Assembly (NCBI RefSeq): GCF_002198675.1
Contig: NZ_MWLL01000017.1
Span: forward strand, 1 to 39,507
Source of the DNA: Kineosporia sp. R_H_3
GTDB taxonomy: Bacteria > Actinomycetota > Actinomycetes > Actinomycetales > Kineosporiaceae
Direction of reading: 5' to 3'
Length of the DNA stretch: 39,507 bases
The notes under the pieces were generated by a model. It did no database searches and had not been told where the DNA came from. It saw only the letters and a program-made list of their open reading frames with translations. This document shows positions 16,447 to 24,813 of the stretch, piece after piece; positions within the stretch are counted from its first letter, which is position 1; the number at the start of each line of letters is the position of its first letter. The translations under genes were made by a program, and so were the position numbers.

Positions 16447-17241
16447 ATGGCAGTTGGTGCAACGGGTGTGACCGATGAGGGCGGCGTCGACGGGAAGCGA
16501 GGCGCCTCGGCGTCGGGCGGACCGGCCCCTGGTGCCTCGCGACGCGTGCTGGTCGTGGATGACGAGGCGCCGTTGGCGCAGTTGGTCGCCAACTACCTGG
16601 CGCGCGACGCGTTCGAGGTGACGGTTGTCGGGGACGGGCTCGCCGCTGTGGAAGCCGCGCGCACCGTCGACCCGGATGTCCTGGTGCTCGACCTCGGGCT
16701 GCCCGGCCTGGACGGCATCGAAGTGTGCCGGCAGGTTCGGATGTTCTCCGACTGCTACATCCTCATGCTCACCGCCCGCACCGATGAGGTCGACAAGCTC
16801 GTCGGGTTGTCCGTGGGCGCCGACGACTACATGACCAAGCCGTTCAGCCCTCGGGAACTTCTTGCACGGGTCCACGTGCTCCTTCGCCGCCCTCGGGCAG
16901 GCGCGCAGCGGCCGCAGGTCGTGGAGGAAGCGCCGCCTCGCATCTTCGGTCGACTGCGTGTCGACGTGGCAGCACGCGAGGTCGAGGTGGACGGCCACCC
17001 GGTCGCCCTGACCCGGACCGAGTTCGACATCCTGGAGGCGCTGTCCGCGCACCCGAAGCGTGTGTTCTCGCGGTCCGCCTTGATCGCTGACGTCTGGGGA
17101 CGGGACTGGGTGGGTGACGAGCATCTCGTCGACGTTCATGTCGGCCACCTCCGTCGCAAGCTTGGGGACGACGCGTCGAACCCCACCTTCATCCGCACGG
17201 TCCGTGGCATTGGATACCGAATGGGCGGGGGCGGTGAGTGA
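16447..17241 (+). CDS. OmpR/PhoB-type response regulator
   Basis: 264 residues. After about 30 disordered residues comes the receiver domain (RRVLVVDDEAPLAQL, phospho-acceptor D82 in VLVLDLGLPG, MLTARTD, and Lys in DDYMTKPFSP). The winged-helix DNA-binding domain lies at about 165-262 (LTRTEFDILEALSAHPKRVFSRSALIADVWG ... VDVHVGHLRRKLGDD ... IRTVRGIGYRM). ATG 16447 is preferred; ATG 16399 is possible and neither has a strong ribosome site. Its stop overlaps the kinase start (GTGA). Target promoters may include the metal ATPase downstream. Confidence 0.93.
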   Translation: MAVGATGVTDEGGVDGKRGASASGGPAPGASRRVLVVDDEAPLAQLVANYLARDAFEVTVVGDGLAAVEAARTVDPDVLVLDLGLPGLDGIEVCRQVRMFSDCYILMLTARTDEVDKLVGLSVGADDYMTKPFSPRELLARVHVLLRRPRAGAQRPQVVEEAPPRIFGRLRVDVAAREVEVDGHPVALTRTEFDILEALSAHPKRVFSRSALIADVWGRDWVGDEHLVDVHVGHLRRKLGDDASNPTFIRTVRGIGYRMGGGGE

Positions 17242-18431
17242 AAATTGTGCGGCGTCGAACTGGACGGATCGGGGCACGACGGCTGACACGCGGGGACCGG
17301 ACCGGCCGGCCAGGGCCTGGACTCGCGGCTCGACTGATCTCCGCCCAGCTGCTGGTCATCTGCACGGCCGTCGTCACGGCCTGGGTGGTCGCTGCGGCCG
17401 TCGGCCCACGCATCTTCCACGGTCATCTGAACCGGATCTCGCACGCGGACTCGCCGGCACAGGCGCAGTTCCACGCGGAGCAGGCGTTCCGTGATGCGAG
17501 CCTGATCTCGACGGCAGTGGCACTGATCGCCGCGCTCAGCGTGGCGATGGCTGTGAGCTCGTACGTCACACGGCGGATCTCCTCACCGGTGTCGGCCCTG
17601 GCCGCGGCCGCGCAAGAGGTCGCCGGAGGCCACTACGACGTGAGAGTTCCGCGGCCGGCGCTCGGTGTGGAGTTCCAGACGCTGGCGCGGTCGTTCACGT
17701 CGATGGCGGAACGACTTCAGAGCGTCGAGGTCACGCGGCGCAGGTTGCTCGCGGATCTGGCGCACGAGATGCGGACTCCCGTGGCCACTCTGGACGCCTA
17801 CCTGGAGGCGATCGAGGACGGCGTCGCGAATCTGGACGTTGCCACGTCAGCGGTCCTGCGTGCGCAGACCCGACGGCTCGCGCGTCTGGCCGAGGACGTC
17901 ACGTCGGTCTCCCGTGCCGAGGAGCACCAGCTCGACCTGTATCTCACCCTGGTCTGGCCTGGGAACCTTGTCGCTGCGGCCGTCAACGCGGCGGCCGAAC
18001 GCTACGCCGCGGCCGGCGTGACGCTTTCGCACGTCGTGGCGCCTCAGAGCCCAGAGGTCCACGTCGACATCGACCGAATGGGCCAGGTGCTGGGAAACCT
18101 GCTCGACAACGCGTTGAGGCACACCCCTGCAGGTGGCCAGGTCCAGGTGCGCGTGTCGACGGACCTCGGCAAGGTCCGTATAGAGGTGGCCGACAGCGGT
18201 GTGGGGCTGTCACCCGAGCACCTCGCCCACGTCTTCGAGCGCTTCTACCGCGTCGATCAGGCCCGCGACCGTGCGCACGGAGGAAGCGGCATCGGACTGG
18301 CGATCGTGAAGGCCGTCGTCGAGGCTCACGGTGGCCGGGTGGCTGTCTCCAGCGACGGTCCCGGGCGGGGCGCCGTCTTCACCGTGGTTCTGCCCGCCGT
18401 CGCCCGGTCCGTCCAGCGCGGCGCGTCCTGA
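17238..18431 (+). CDS. membrane sensor histidine kinase with HAMP domain
   Basis: 397 residues from GTG 17238. Membrane helices at about 34-57 and 88-110 enclose a short 30-residue outer loop containing two His ([12 protein letters not shown]), which could contact metal. HAMP about 111-163; HisKA with H176 in [16 protein letters not shown]; HATPase_c with N-box ([12 protein letters not shown]), G1 (DSGVGL), F-box ([10 protein letters not shown]) and G2 ([19 protein letters not shown]). It is the cognate partner of the overlapping OmpR-type regulator. The small sensor loop suggests sensing within the membrane or of a small ion. Confidence 0.93.
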   Translation: MKIVRRRTGRIGARRLTRGDRTGRPGPGLAARLISAQLLVICTAVVTAWVVAAAVGPRIFHGHLNRISHADSPAQAQFHAEQAFRDASLISTAVALIAALSVAMAVSSYVTRRISSPVSALAAAAQEVAGGHYDVRVPRPALGVEFQTLARSFTSMAERLQSVEVTRRRLLADLAHEMRTPVATLDAYLEAIEDGVANLDVATSAVLRAQTRRLARLAEDVTSVSRAEEHQLDLYLTLVWPGNLVAAAVNAAAERYAAAGVTLSHVVAPQSPEVHVDIDRMGQVLGNLLDNALRHTPAGGQVQVRVSTDLGKVRIEVADSGVGLSPEHLAHVFERFYRVDQARDRAHGGSGIGLAIVKAVVEAHGGRVAVSSDGPGRGAVFTVVLPAVARSVQRGAS

Positions 18432-18498
18432 TCCGCAAACCCCGTGGATCGGGATGCCGCTAACCGTCTCCGACGGGTCACTCCGTATCTCTGTCGGA

Positions 18499-18515
18499 AT
18501 ACCCGGCGGGGGTAT
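18499..18515 (+). promoter_or_regulatory. CsoR-like operator before the second ATPase
   Basis: ATACCC-GGCGG-GGGTAT: a dyad with a GC core and ATACC/GGTAT arms, the known layout of copper-type CsoR operators. It lies 77 bases before the GTG start of the ATPase. No csoR gene is in the window, so the regulator would be encoded elsewhere. Confidence 0.6.
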
Positions 18516-18591
18516 CATCCTTGTAGTGCTCACGCCGAAGCCCCGCGGCGTCGAGAACAGCCCGAGCGGGGACCTCGAAGAGGAGGACACC

Positions 18592-21174
18592 GTGGCCAGC
18601 ACCCCACGAGCGCCGGAACGAACCGTCACGCTGGACGTCAGCGGTCTGCGCTGGGCGACCTCGGCGGCGATCGTCGAGCGGGCGTTGACCCGCCGGCCCG
18701 GTGTCGTCGCGGTCGAGGCCAACGCGACCAGCCAGAGCGCCACCGTCACGTACGACCCTGGCGCGACGACGGTCGCCGAGCTGCGCGGCTGGGTCCGCGA
18801 CTGCGGCTACCACTGCTCCGGGCAGGTCGTCCCGAACCACATCTGCGACCCCATGGCGGACGCGGAGTCCGCCCCCGCCGACCAGACCGACACCGCCGCG
18901 CACTCCCCCGCCGTCCACCATGGCGAGGCTCGCCACGAGGGGACCCATCACAAAGGCACGCACGACGCGGGTGTGGACCACGGCAGCAGTGCCCCTGCTC
19001 ACGCGGACGGCGGGCACGGCGGTCATGCGGGGATGTCGATGGCGGACATGGTCGCGGACATGCGACGTCGGTTCGTCGTCGCCGGGGTGCTGTCGGTGCC
19101 GATCCTGCTCTGGTCCCCGATCGGCCGGGAGGTCCTGGGGTTCACCGTCGCGGCACCGTTGGGTCTGCGCGACGACGTCTTCTCGCTGCTGCTGAGCCTG
19201 CCCGTCGTGTTCTACAGTGGCTGGATCTTCTTCGCGGGAGCGTGGCAGGCGTTGCGCGCCCGGACGCTGGACATGATGGTCCTGGTCGCGGTCGCGATCG
19301 GCGCCGGCTGGCTGTACAGCGTCGGCATCACCCTGAACGGCGGAGGCGAGGTCTTCTACGAGGCCGCCTCCGTGCTCACCGCGTTCGTGCTGCTCGGCCA
19401 CTGGTTCGAGATGCGCGCCCGCGGCGGCGCGAACGACGCCGTCCGCACGCTGCTGGAGCTCGCCCCCGCCAAGGCCGTCGTCCTGCGCGCCGGCGAGCAG
19501 GTCGAGATCCCGACGTCAGAGATCGTCGTCGGTGACCTGCTGCTCGTGCGACCGGGCGCCAAGGTGCCTGTCGACGGAGTCGTCGAAGACGGCGACAGCG
19601 AGGTCGACGAGTCCATGGTCACCGGCGAGTCCCTGCCCGTCGCGAAGCACCCCGGTGCCGAGGTCATCGGCGCGTCGGTGAACACGACCGGGTCACTGCG
19701 GGTCCGGGCGACGAAGATCGGCGCCGACACCGCCCTGGCCCAGATCGTCGCCCTGGTGCAGCAGGCACAGAACTCCAAGGCACCCGGGCAACGGCTCGCC
19801 GACCGGGCCGCGTTCTGGCTGGTGCTCGTCGCGCTCCTCGGCGGCGCCGGCACCTTCGGAGTCTGGCTGGCCGCCGGCCGCAACGCGTCCGAGGCCCTAC
19901 TCTTCGCGATCACCGTGGTGGTGATCACCTGCCCCGACGCGCTCGGGCTGGCCACCCCGACCGCGGTCATGGTCGGCGCCGGACTGGGCGCCCAGCGTGG
20001 CGTCCTGTTCAAGAACGCCACCGCCCTCGAGGGGTCCGCCAAGATCGACACCGTCGTCATGGACAAGACCGGCACCCTGACCCGCGGCGAGCCCGAAGTG
20101 ACCGACGTCCTGACCTTCCCCGCGGCGAGCAGCACTTCCACCGCAGCCCGCAAAGGGGACGACGCTCCCGGCCTCGTCGCGGTCATGACCGAGGCACGCC
20201 TCCTTGCTCTCGCGGCGGCCGTCGAGCGCGAGTCCGAGCACCCACTTGCCGCCGCAGTGGTCCGGCATGCGGAAGCGCAGGGCGCGCCCAGACTGGCTGC
20301 CTCGCAGTTCCTCAATGTCCCCGGCAGCGGCGCCGCCGGAATCGTCGACGGCCTCGCCGTCCTGGTCGGGGCCTCTCGGCTGCTGCACCAGCAGAACATC
20401 GACATCCCGGACGACGTCCTCGCCGCCCGTCAGCAGCTCAGCGAGACCGGCCGCACCGCGGTCTTCGTCGCCGTCGACGGCCACGCAGTCGCGGTCATCG
20501 CGATGGCCGACGCGGTCCGTGACACCGCCCGCGACGCGGTCGCCGCACTGCACGACCTCGGCGCCCGGGTCGTCATGCTCACCGGTGACAATGCCGCCAC
20601 CGCGTCCCGGATCGCCGACCAGCTCGGCATCGACACCGTCATCGCCGGCGTCCTGCCCGACGGCAAGGCCGAGAAGATCCGCTCCCTGCAGGGCGCCGGG
20701 CGCCGGGTGGCCATGGTCGGCGACGGCGTCAACGACGCCCCCGCACTCGCCCAGGCCGACCTCGGGATCGCGATCGGCGCCGGTACCGACGTCGCGATCG
20801 AGACCGCCGACGTGGTCCTCATGCGCTCCGACCCGCTCGACGTCGCCACCGCCCTGCGCGTGGGCCGCGGCACCCTGGCCAAGATGCGACAGAACCTCTA
20901 CTGGGCTATCGGCTACAACGCCATCGCCCTGCCCATCGCAGCCGGCGTCTTCGAACCCGCCTTCGGCCTCACGTTAAGGCCTGAGATCGCCGCCCTGTCG
21001 ATGTCCGGATCGTCGTTCATCGTCGCCGTCAACGCCCTGCTCCTCAAGCGCCTGAGCCTGCCGGTCGCCGCGCGGACGTCTCACGGTAGCGGCGGCCAGG
21101 ACGAGGGGATCACGCCACCGGCCGCCGGCCGGGACCGGCCTGCGCCCATACCAACTGCGCGCCAGGGCCACTGA
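18592..21174 (+). CDS. heavy-metal translocating P1B-type ATPase with CPD motif (copy 2)
   Basis: 860 residues. GTG 18592 has AGGAGG five bases upstream; the same frame is open far upstream but carries no family pattern there. Layout matches copy 1: degenerate HMA-like domain without CxxC ([12 protein letters not shown]), the CGYHC...HIC cluster, a long His-rich linker ([19 protein letters not shown]), TGES, membrane motif C447-P448-D449, phosphorylated D491 in DKTGT, SEHP and GDGVND. It differs by a 20-residue insert after the phosphorylation site ([14 protein letters not shown]) and a longer His-rich linker. The putative CsoR-type operator in front hints at copper(I), but the CPD site and neighbouring nickel genes leave the substrate open. 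Confidence 0.95.
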   Translation: MASTPRAPERTVTLDVSGLRWATSAAIVERALTRRPGVVAVEANATSQSATVTYDPGATTVAELRGWVRDCGYHCSGQVVPNHICDPMADAESAPADQTDTAAHSPAVHHGEARHEGTHHKGTHDAGVDHGSSAPAHADGGHGGHAGMSMADMVADMRRRFVVAGVLSVPILLWSPIGREVLGFTVAAPLGLRDDVFSLLLSLPVVFYSGWIFFAGAWQALRARTLDMMVLVAVAIGAGWLYSVGITLNGGGEVFYEAASVLTAFVLLGHWFEMRARGGANDAVRTLLELAPAKAVVLRAGEQVEIPTSEIVVGDLLLVRPGAKVPVDGVVEDGDSEVDESMVTGESLPVAKHPGAEVIGASVNTTGSLRVRATKIGADTALAQIVALVQQAQNSKAPGQRLADRAAFWLVLVALLGGAGTFGVWLAAGRNASEALLFAITVVVITCPDALGLATPTAVMVGAGLGAQRGVLFKNATALEGSAKIDTVVMDKTGTLTRGEPEVTDVLTFPAASSTSTAARKGDDAPGLVAVMTEARLLALAAAVERESEHPLAAAVVRHAEAQGAPRLAASQFLNVPGSGAAGIVDGLAVLVGASRLLHQQNIDIPDDVLAARQQLSETGRTAVFVAVDGHAVAVIAMADAVRDTARDAVAALHDLGARVVMLTGDNAATASRIADQLGIDTVIAGVLPDGKAEKIRSLQGAGRRVAMVGDGVNDAPALAQADLGIAIGAGTDVAIETADVVLMRSDPLDVATALRVGRGTLAKMRQNLYWAIGYNAIALPIAAGVFEPAFGLTLRPEIAALSMSGSSFIVAVNALLLKRLSLPVAARTSHGSGGQDEGITPPAAGRDRPAPIPTARQGH

Positions 21175-21255
21175 CGATGGCGTCCCCGTGCCGTCCGCCG
21201 CGCAGAGGCCGTCACGGCGGTGGACCGGCCGCACCTGCCCAGGAGCAGTGACCGG

Positions 21256-21726
21256 ATGCGGACTCCCCCCGCCACGACCGACGCGTCGGCGCGCCGTGAG
21301 GAGTTGCGCGCGCTGGGACGTGTCACCGGTAGCCGGCTGCTCGTCCTCGAGGCCCTGGAAGCCTCACCTGCGAACCATCTGACCGCCCAGCAGATCCACG
21401 AGGCCTTGGGCGCCCTCGGCTACCGGAGCACGCTGTCGACGGTCTACCGCACCGTGACGTGGCTACTGGACGCCGGGCTGGTCCACGAGGTCGTCGACGG
21501 CCAGGGCGCCCGATGGGGCGCCCGAGCCCGGGCGCACCACCACCTGGTGTGTTCCCGTTGCGGCACAACCACTGATGCCGCGGACAGCGACGCCGTCGAC
21601 GATTCCGTCGCGGACCTGTCCTCGCTTGCCGGGTGGGGACCCCCCACGGGCCGGCTCGCGATCACCGCGCTTTGCCCGCCATGCAACTCGGGAGGCACCT
21701 CTGCGAGCTCGACGCCAGCGACGTGA
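21256..21726 (+). CDS. Fur-family metalloregulator (Nur- or Zur-like)
   Basis: 156 residues. The ATG at 21256 follows AGGAGC; an upstream GTG start is possible. N-terminal winged helix about 20-85 (SRLLVLEALEASPANHLTAQQIHEALGALGYRSTLSTVYRTVTWLLDAGLVHEV), then the C-terminal metal/dimer region with HHH at 94-96 and two CxxC pairs, C99-x2-C102 and C140-x2-C143, which usually hold the structural zinc. It stands between a metal exporter and a nickel/cobalt importer that has a Nur-box-like site, so a nickel-responsive repressor is the best guess; Zur cannot be ruled out. Confidence 0.9.
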   Translation: MRTPPATTDASARREELRALGRVTGSRLLVLEALEASPANHLTAQQIHEALGALGYRSTLSTVYRTVTWLLDAGLVHEVVDGQGARWGARARAHHHLVCSRCGTTTDAADSDAVDDSVADLSSLAGWGPPTGRLAITALCPPCNSGGTSASSTPAT

Positions 21727-21801
21727 GAGGCACACCCGTGGCCTTGCCGGCTTCCTAAAGCAGTACTAATGACGTGTATCGGGCATGAATTCAGAGTGCA
21801 G

Positions 21802-21818
21802 TTGCGAACTCCTTGCAT
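21802..21818 (+). promoter_or_regulatory. Nur-box-like site before the nickel/cobalt permease
   Basis: TTGCGA-N5-TTGCAT, close to the TTGCAA-N5-TTGCAA Nur consensus known from Streptomyces (10 of 12 bases). It lies 12 bases before the GTG start, well placed for repression of transcription or initiation. Confidence 0.5.
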
Positions 21819-21830
21819 TAGGTTCGCCCG

Positions 21831-23033
21831 GTGACGTCCACCGTGGTGCCCACGACGCCTCAACGGGGCGGCCTCCGCCACCACCTGCGGTTCACCCGTG
21901 ACGAGTTGCCAGCGCTGTTCGGTGTCCTGGGCGTCGTGACGTTCCTGCACGTCGCCGGCTGGGGGCTGTTCCTGTACTACAACTCCCGGCCCGAGTACCA
22001 CTCGCTCACCAACGGCCAAGGGGCGCTGGTCTACGCAGGCGCGGGTGCGCTCGCCTACTCGTTCGGGCTGCGGCACGCCTTCGACGCCGACCACATCTCC
22101 GCGATCGACGACACCACCCGGCTGATGCTCGCCAAGGGCAAGAAGCCGCTCGCCGTCGGACTGTTCTTCTCCCTCGGACACTCCACGATCGTCATGGCCC
22201 TGTCCATCGGCGTCGCATTCGCCGCCAAGAAGGCCGTCGAGTTCCAGAGCTCGTTCGCCGACACCGGCGCAACGATCGGCGCCTCGGTCTCGGCGTTCTT
22301 CCTCTACCTCGTTGGCATCCTCAACCTCGTGATCCTCGTCGGGATCTGGAAGGTCTGGCGCAAGGCCAAGACGGGCCAGTTCAGCCACGAGCACCTCGAG
22401 CAGCTCCTCAACGAGCGCGGCCTCATGCGGCGCATCTTCCGCGGCCGCTTTGCCAAGGGCTTCGACCACTCCTGGCAGCTCTACCCCGTCGGAGTACTGT
22501 TCGGGCTCGGCTTCGACACCGCAACAGAGGTCGCCCTCCTCGGCATCTCGGCGACGGCCGCCGTAGGGACCGTCGGTGGGAGCCTGCCGCCCCTGGCGAT
22601 CATCGCACTGCCGCTGATCTTCGCGGCCGGGATGTCGATGATGGATGCCCTCGACGGCATCTTCATGACCAAGGCCTACTCCTGGGCGTTCACCTCGCCC
22701 CTGCGGAAGATCTTCTACAACCTGACTACGACAAGCCTGTCCATCTTCGTGGCCCTGGTCATCGGCACCGTCCAACTCGTCGCAGTGCTGTCCCGCCACA
22801 CCTCGATCGGCGCCGTCGAACCGTTCAAGACGATGGCAGAGGTCGATCTGGGGAAGATCGGTTACTTCATCGTCGGGTCGTTTGTCGCAGCCTGGCTGTT
22901 CTCGGTAGTCCTGTGGCGCGTGCGCCGCTACGAGCAGCGCCTCCCCGACGGCATCGACGCGACCGAACATAGCCACAGGGAGATTCACATCGACCGTGCG
23001 GAACCGACGAGCCCTGTGCAGCGGAACCTCTGA
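21831..23033 (+). CDS. NiCoT-family nickel/cobalt permease (HoxN/NixA type)
   Basis: 400 residues, eight or so membrane helices. The family signature RHAFDADHISAIDDTTR is at 81-97 (H82 and H88 bind nickel), followed by LFFSLGHSTIVMAL, then LGFDTATEVALLG and MSMMDALDGIFM. Start is GTG 21831. The family imports Ni2+ or Co2+ for metalloenzymes such as urease, hydrogenase or Ni-SOD; none is in the window. The C-terminal His-containing tail (HSHREIHIDR) is about 30 residues longer than minimal members. It is adjacent to the Fur-family gene and a Nur-box-like site, implying nickel-controlled uptake. Confidence 0.95.
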   Translation: MTSTVVPTTPQRGGLRHHLRFTRDELPALFGVLGVVTFLHVAGWGLFLYYNSRPEYHSLTNGQGALVYAGAGALAYSFGLRHAFDADHISAIDDTTRLMLAKGKKPLAVGLFFSLGHSTIVMALSIGVAFAAKKAVEFQSSFADTGATIGASVSAFFLYLVGILNLVILVGIWKVWRKAKTGQFSHEHLEQLLNERGLMRRIFRGRFAKGFDHSWQLYPVGVLFGLGFDTATEVALLGISATAAVGTVGGSLPPLAIIALPLIFAAGMSMMDALDGIFMTKAYSWAFTSPLRKIFYNLTTTSLSIFVALVIGTVQLVAVLSRHTSIGAVEPFKTMAEVDLGKIGYFIVGSFVAAWLFSVVLWRVRRYEQRLPDGIDATEHSHREIHIDRAEPTSPVQRNL

Positions 23034-23058
23034 CCCAGGGGCCGGCCCCTCTGCTGAG

Positions 23059-23073
23059 ATACCCGGGAGGTAT
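23059..23073 (+). promoter_or_regulatory. orphan CsoR-like dyad
   Basis: ATACC-CGGGA-GGTAT, flanked by further imperfect symmetry (TGCTGAG / TTGAGCA). It resembles the site at 18499-18515, but no gene starts within 600 bases to the right and the gene to the left ends before it. It may be the remnant of a lost metal gene promoter. Confidence 0.4.
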
Positions 23074-23364
23074 TGAGCAGAGAGTTTATCCACAATGAGG
23101 ACCCGACGTTGAGGGGTCGGAACCTGTTGAAGGTCTGGCCCGTTGGCGCTGGGGCCACCACCTGGTCTCGCTGACAGCGAGGTGCAGGCGTGCGCGGGCC
23201 AGGACGCCTGGAATCCATCAGGTCAGGCCCGTCGTCGATCGCGGGGGGTCCTCGCTGTGGCGCTGAACCTCGAAGGGTCAGTTGGAATGCCTACAGTCGA
23301 ACGTCGCATACCGCTGTCGCGCACTCTCCTTGGGCCAAGTACAGACAGCAATGGTCGCGTCAAC

Positions 23365-23399
23365 TGATCTCCCGTGATCCCCGGGGAGCACGGAGATCA
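23365..23399. repeat. 35-bp near-perfect palindrome
   Basis: Arms TGATCTCC(C)GTGATCCCC and GGGGAGCACGGAGATCA pair with one bulge and one mismatch and almost no loop. It could be an operator, a recombination site or a transcript end. Confidence 0.6.
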
Positions 23400-23493
23400 C
23401 CCTTGATAGTCATGCGTGGCATCAAGAGGTTGTGAACCACTGGTCGTTGGGGTGCGATACTGGCATCGCTGCAGGTCGCAGCCACGTCGTCCC

Positions 23494-23520
23494 GAGGTTC
23501 AACTCCCCCCTCGCGCACCA
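23494..23520 (+). other. tRNA-like 3' end fragment (possible att site)
   Basis: GAGGTTCAACTCC resembles a T-arm (G-TTCAACT-C), followed by a pyrimidine-rich stretch and CTCGCGC-A-CCA, the form of an acceptor strand with discriminator base and encoded CCA. Upstream bases do not fold into a D-arm and anticodon arm, and two T-stem pairs are mismatched, so this is not a working tRNA. It could be the displaced tRNA 3' end left at the distal edge of an integrated element. Confidence 0.4.
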
Positions 23521-23528
23521 GACGATGT

Positions 23529-23560
23529 GGCCCCTGACCTGCGGAGACGCAGCAGGGGCC
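23529..23560 (+). terminator. strong terminator-like hairpin
   Basis: GGCCCCTG and CAGGGGCC enclose a second perfect stem CTGCG-GAGA-CGCAG, followed by ATTCGTTT. It begins 9 bases after the tRNA-like CCA end, the usual place for a tRNA gene terminator in these genomes. Confidence 0.75.
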
Positions 23561-23691
23561 ATTCGTTTGCGGCGGTTCGGGAGCCCTCCGGGGAGCTGGC
23601 ACCGTGACGCGGAGATCGTCTAGGTTGCGCCGGTGGGACAGAGGGGGACCGCCGCAGCCGTGCGCAGCCGGGTCCTGGGGGGCTGACCGCC

Positions 23692-24279
23692 ATGGTGCTC
23701 TCCGCGGCACTCGTCGAGTACGTCAGTGCGATCTCCCCGCTCGAGCCCGGCACGTGGGCGGCGCTCGAGCCGCTCTTCCACGCCACGCGGGTCGCCAAGG
23801 GCGCCCACGTCGCGCCCGCAGGCAGACCGGCGTTGCGCTTCGGCCTGCTTGAGGCGGGCTGGGTCCGCGCGTACCACGTCAGCGCCGACGGGGCCGAGTA
23901 CAGCAAGTACCTGTTCCACGGCCCGGCGCTCGTGGGCGACTACGCCTCGCTGCTCACCGGGGAGCCGGTGCGGACACCCCAGCAGGCGCTCACCGAGTGC
24001 ACCGTGCACTTCGCCGACTGGTCACGGGTGCAGGTGCTGGTCGACCGGCACCGGGACCTCGAGCGGCTGGCGCGGCGGTTCGCCGAGCTGCTCTACCTGG
24101 AGAACGAGAAGCGGGAGATCGAGCTGGTCACCCTGCCCGCCGCGGAGCGGCTGCGCCTCCTGCTCGAGCGGCATCCGACGATCGAGCAGGATCTGCCGAA
24201 GTACCAGATCGCGGCGCACCTGGGCATCACGCCGACGCAGCTGAGCCGGATCCGGAGATCCGGGCGTTCCTCGACATAG
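23692..24279 (+). CDS. Crp/Fnr-family transcriptional regulator
   Basis: 195 residues. A cyclic-nucleotide-binding-like beta barrel (about 20-115: RFGLLEAGWVRAYHVSADGAEYSKYLFHGPALVGDYASLLTGEP) is followed by a dimerisation helix and a short HTH (YQIAAHLGITPTQLSRIRR) at about 170-190. The phosphate-binding cassette of cAMP receptors is not obvious, so the ligand is unknown. The start at ATG 23692 follows GGGGGG at modest distance. It lies 39 bases before a membrane protein gene and probably regulates it. Confidence 0.88.
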   Translation: MVLSAALVEYVSAISPLEPGTWAALEPLFHATRVAKGAHVAPAGRPALRFGLLEAGWVRAYHVSADGAEYSKYLFHGPALVGDYASLLTGEPVRTPQQALTECTVHFADWSRVQVLVDRHRDLERLARRFAELLYLENEKREIELVTLPAAERLRLLLERHPTIEQDLPKYQIAAHLGITPTQLSRIRRSGRSST

Positions 24280-24318
24280 GTCGAGGACTTCCGTGCCTGC
24301 CGATGGCACAACAGCCTC

Positions 24319-24813
24319 ATGAAGACCACATCAGGACGTCGCACCGACCGGGCCGGGCTGCCGGCGCTCGCTCCCCGGTCCTGGGTCCCTCACGGGTGGG
24401 GGCTGCTCTTCCTCGCCGCGGGCCTGTGGACGCTGCTCGGTGCGGTTCCCGGGCTCGTCGACCCCGCGGCCGCGTACCAGCGCTTCCACGCCGGCCCGGT
24501 GACCGAGGACGTCCTGGCGCTGTTCCGCGGCTCCTCGGGCCAGACGTTCCTCTTCGGGGTGGGCTACGTGGTCGCCGCCTTCGCGCCCCGCCGTCATGCG
24601 CTCGTGGTGGCCCTCGGCGGAGCAGGCAAGGCGGTGTACGCGGTCCGCCTGCTGTCCGAGGCGGCTGCCGGACAGGCCGGACCGCTCACCCTGGTCGCCG
24701 CGGTCGGCGATCTTGCGTTCGTCGCCGCGTTCGTCGCGTTCTTCGCCACCGGCATCACCGCGCGCCGTGCGGTCGACCGGCCCGCCGGGCCTGCGTCAGG
24801 GGCGACCCGTTGA
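24319..24813 (+). CDS. four-helix membrane protein of unknown function
   Basis: 164 residues with helices at about 26-46, 76-93, 95-112 and 121-145. It reads as a short integral membrane protein (FGVGYVVAAFAPRRHALVVALGGAGKAVYAVRLL). No family named with confidence. It follows the Crp/Fnr-like gene on the same strand and overlaps the convergent membrane protein gene by 18 bases at their 3' ends. Confidence 0.75.
   Translation: MKTTSGRRTDRAGLPALAPRSWVPHGWGLLFLAAGLWTLLGAVPGLVDPAAAYQRFHAGPVTEDVLALFRGSSGQTFLFGVGYVVAAFAPRRHALVVALGGAGKAVYAVRLLSEAAAGQAGPLTLVAAVGDLAFVAAFVAFFATGITARRAVDRPAGPASGATR

Larger units (their letters stand above)
23034..23691. other. non-coding junction region
   Basis: About 660 bases without a credible gene. 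It contains, in order, an orphan CsoR-like dyad (23059-23073), a large palindrome (23365-23399), a tRNA-like 3' end (23494-23520) and a terminator hairpin (23529-23560). Left of it codon use is mixed; right of it genes use almost only C/G-ending codons. Confidence 0.6.

Noticed and set aside
15946-17289. 447-residue antisense frame over the response regulator
   Set aside because: Complement shadow; composition only, no family motifs.
21444-23093. 549-residue antisense frame over the NiCoT permease
   Set aside because: Acidic low-complexity shadow of a membrane protein gene; no motif.
23452-23520. Complete tRNA gene
   Set aside because: A 69-base fold gives 5-6 acceptor pairs but no D-arm, no U33 before any anticodon and two bad T-stem pairs; kept only as a tRNA-like 3' fragment.
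23414-23520. Long tRNA such as selenocysteine tRNA
   Set aside because: GCGTGGC pairs with much of the acceptor end, but 107 bases lack a TCA anticodon arm and the expected long D-stem.
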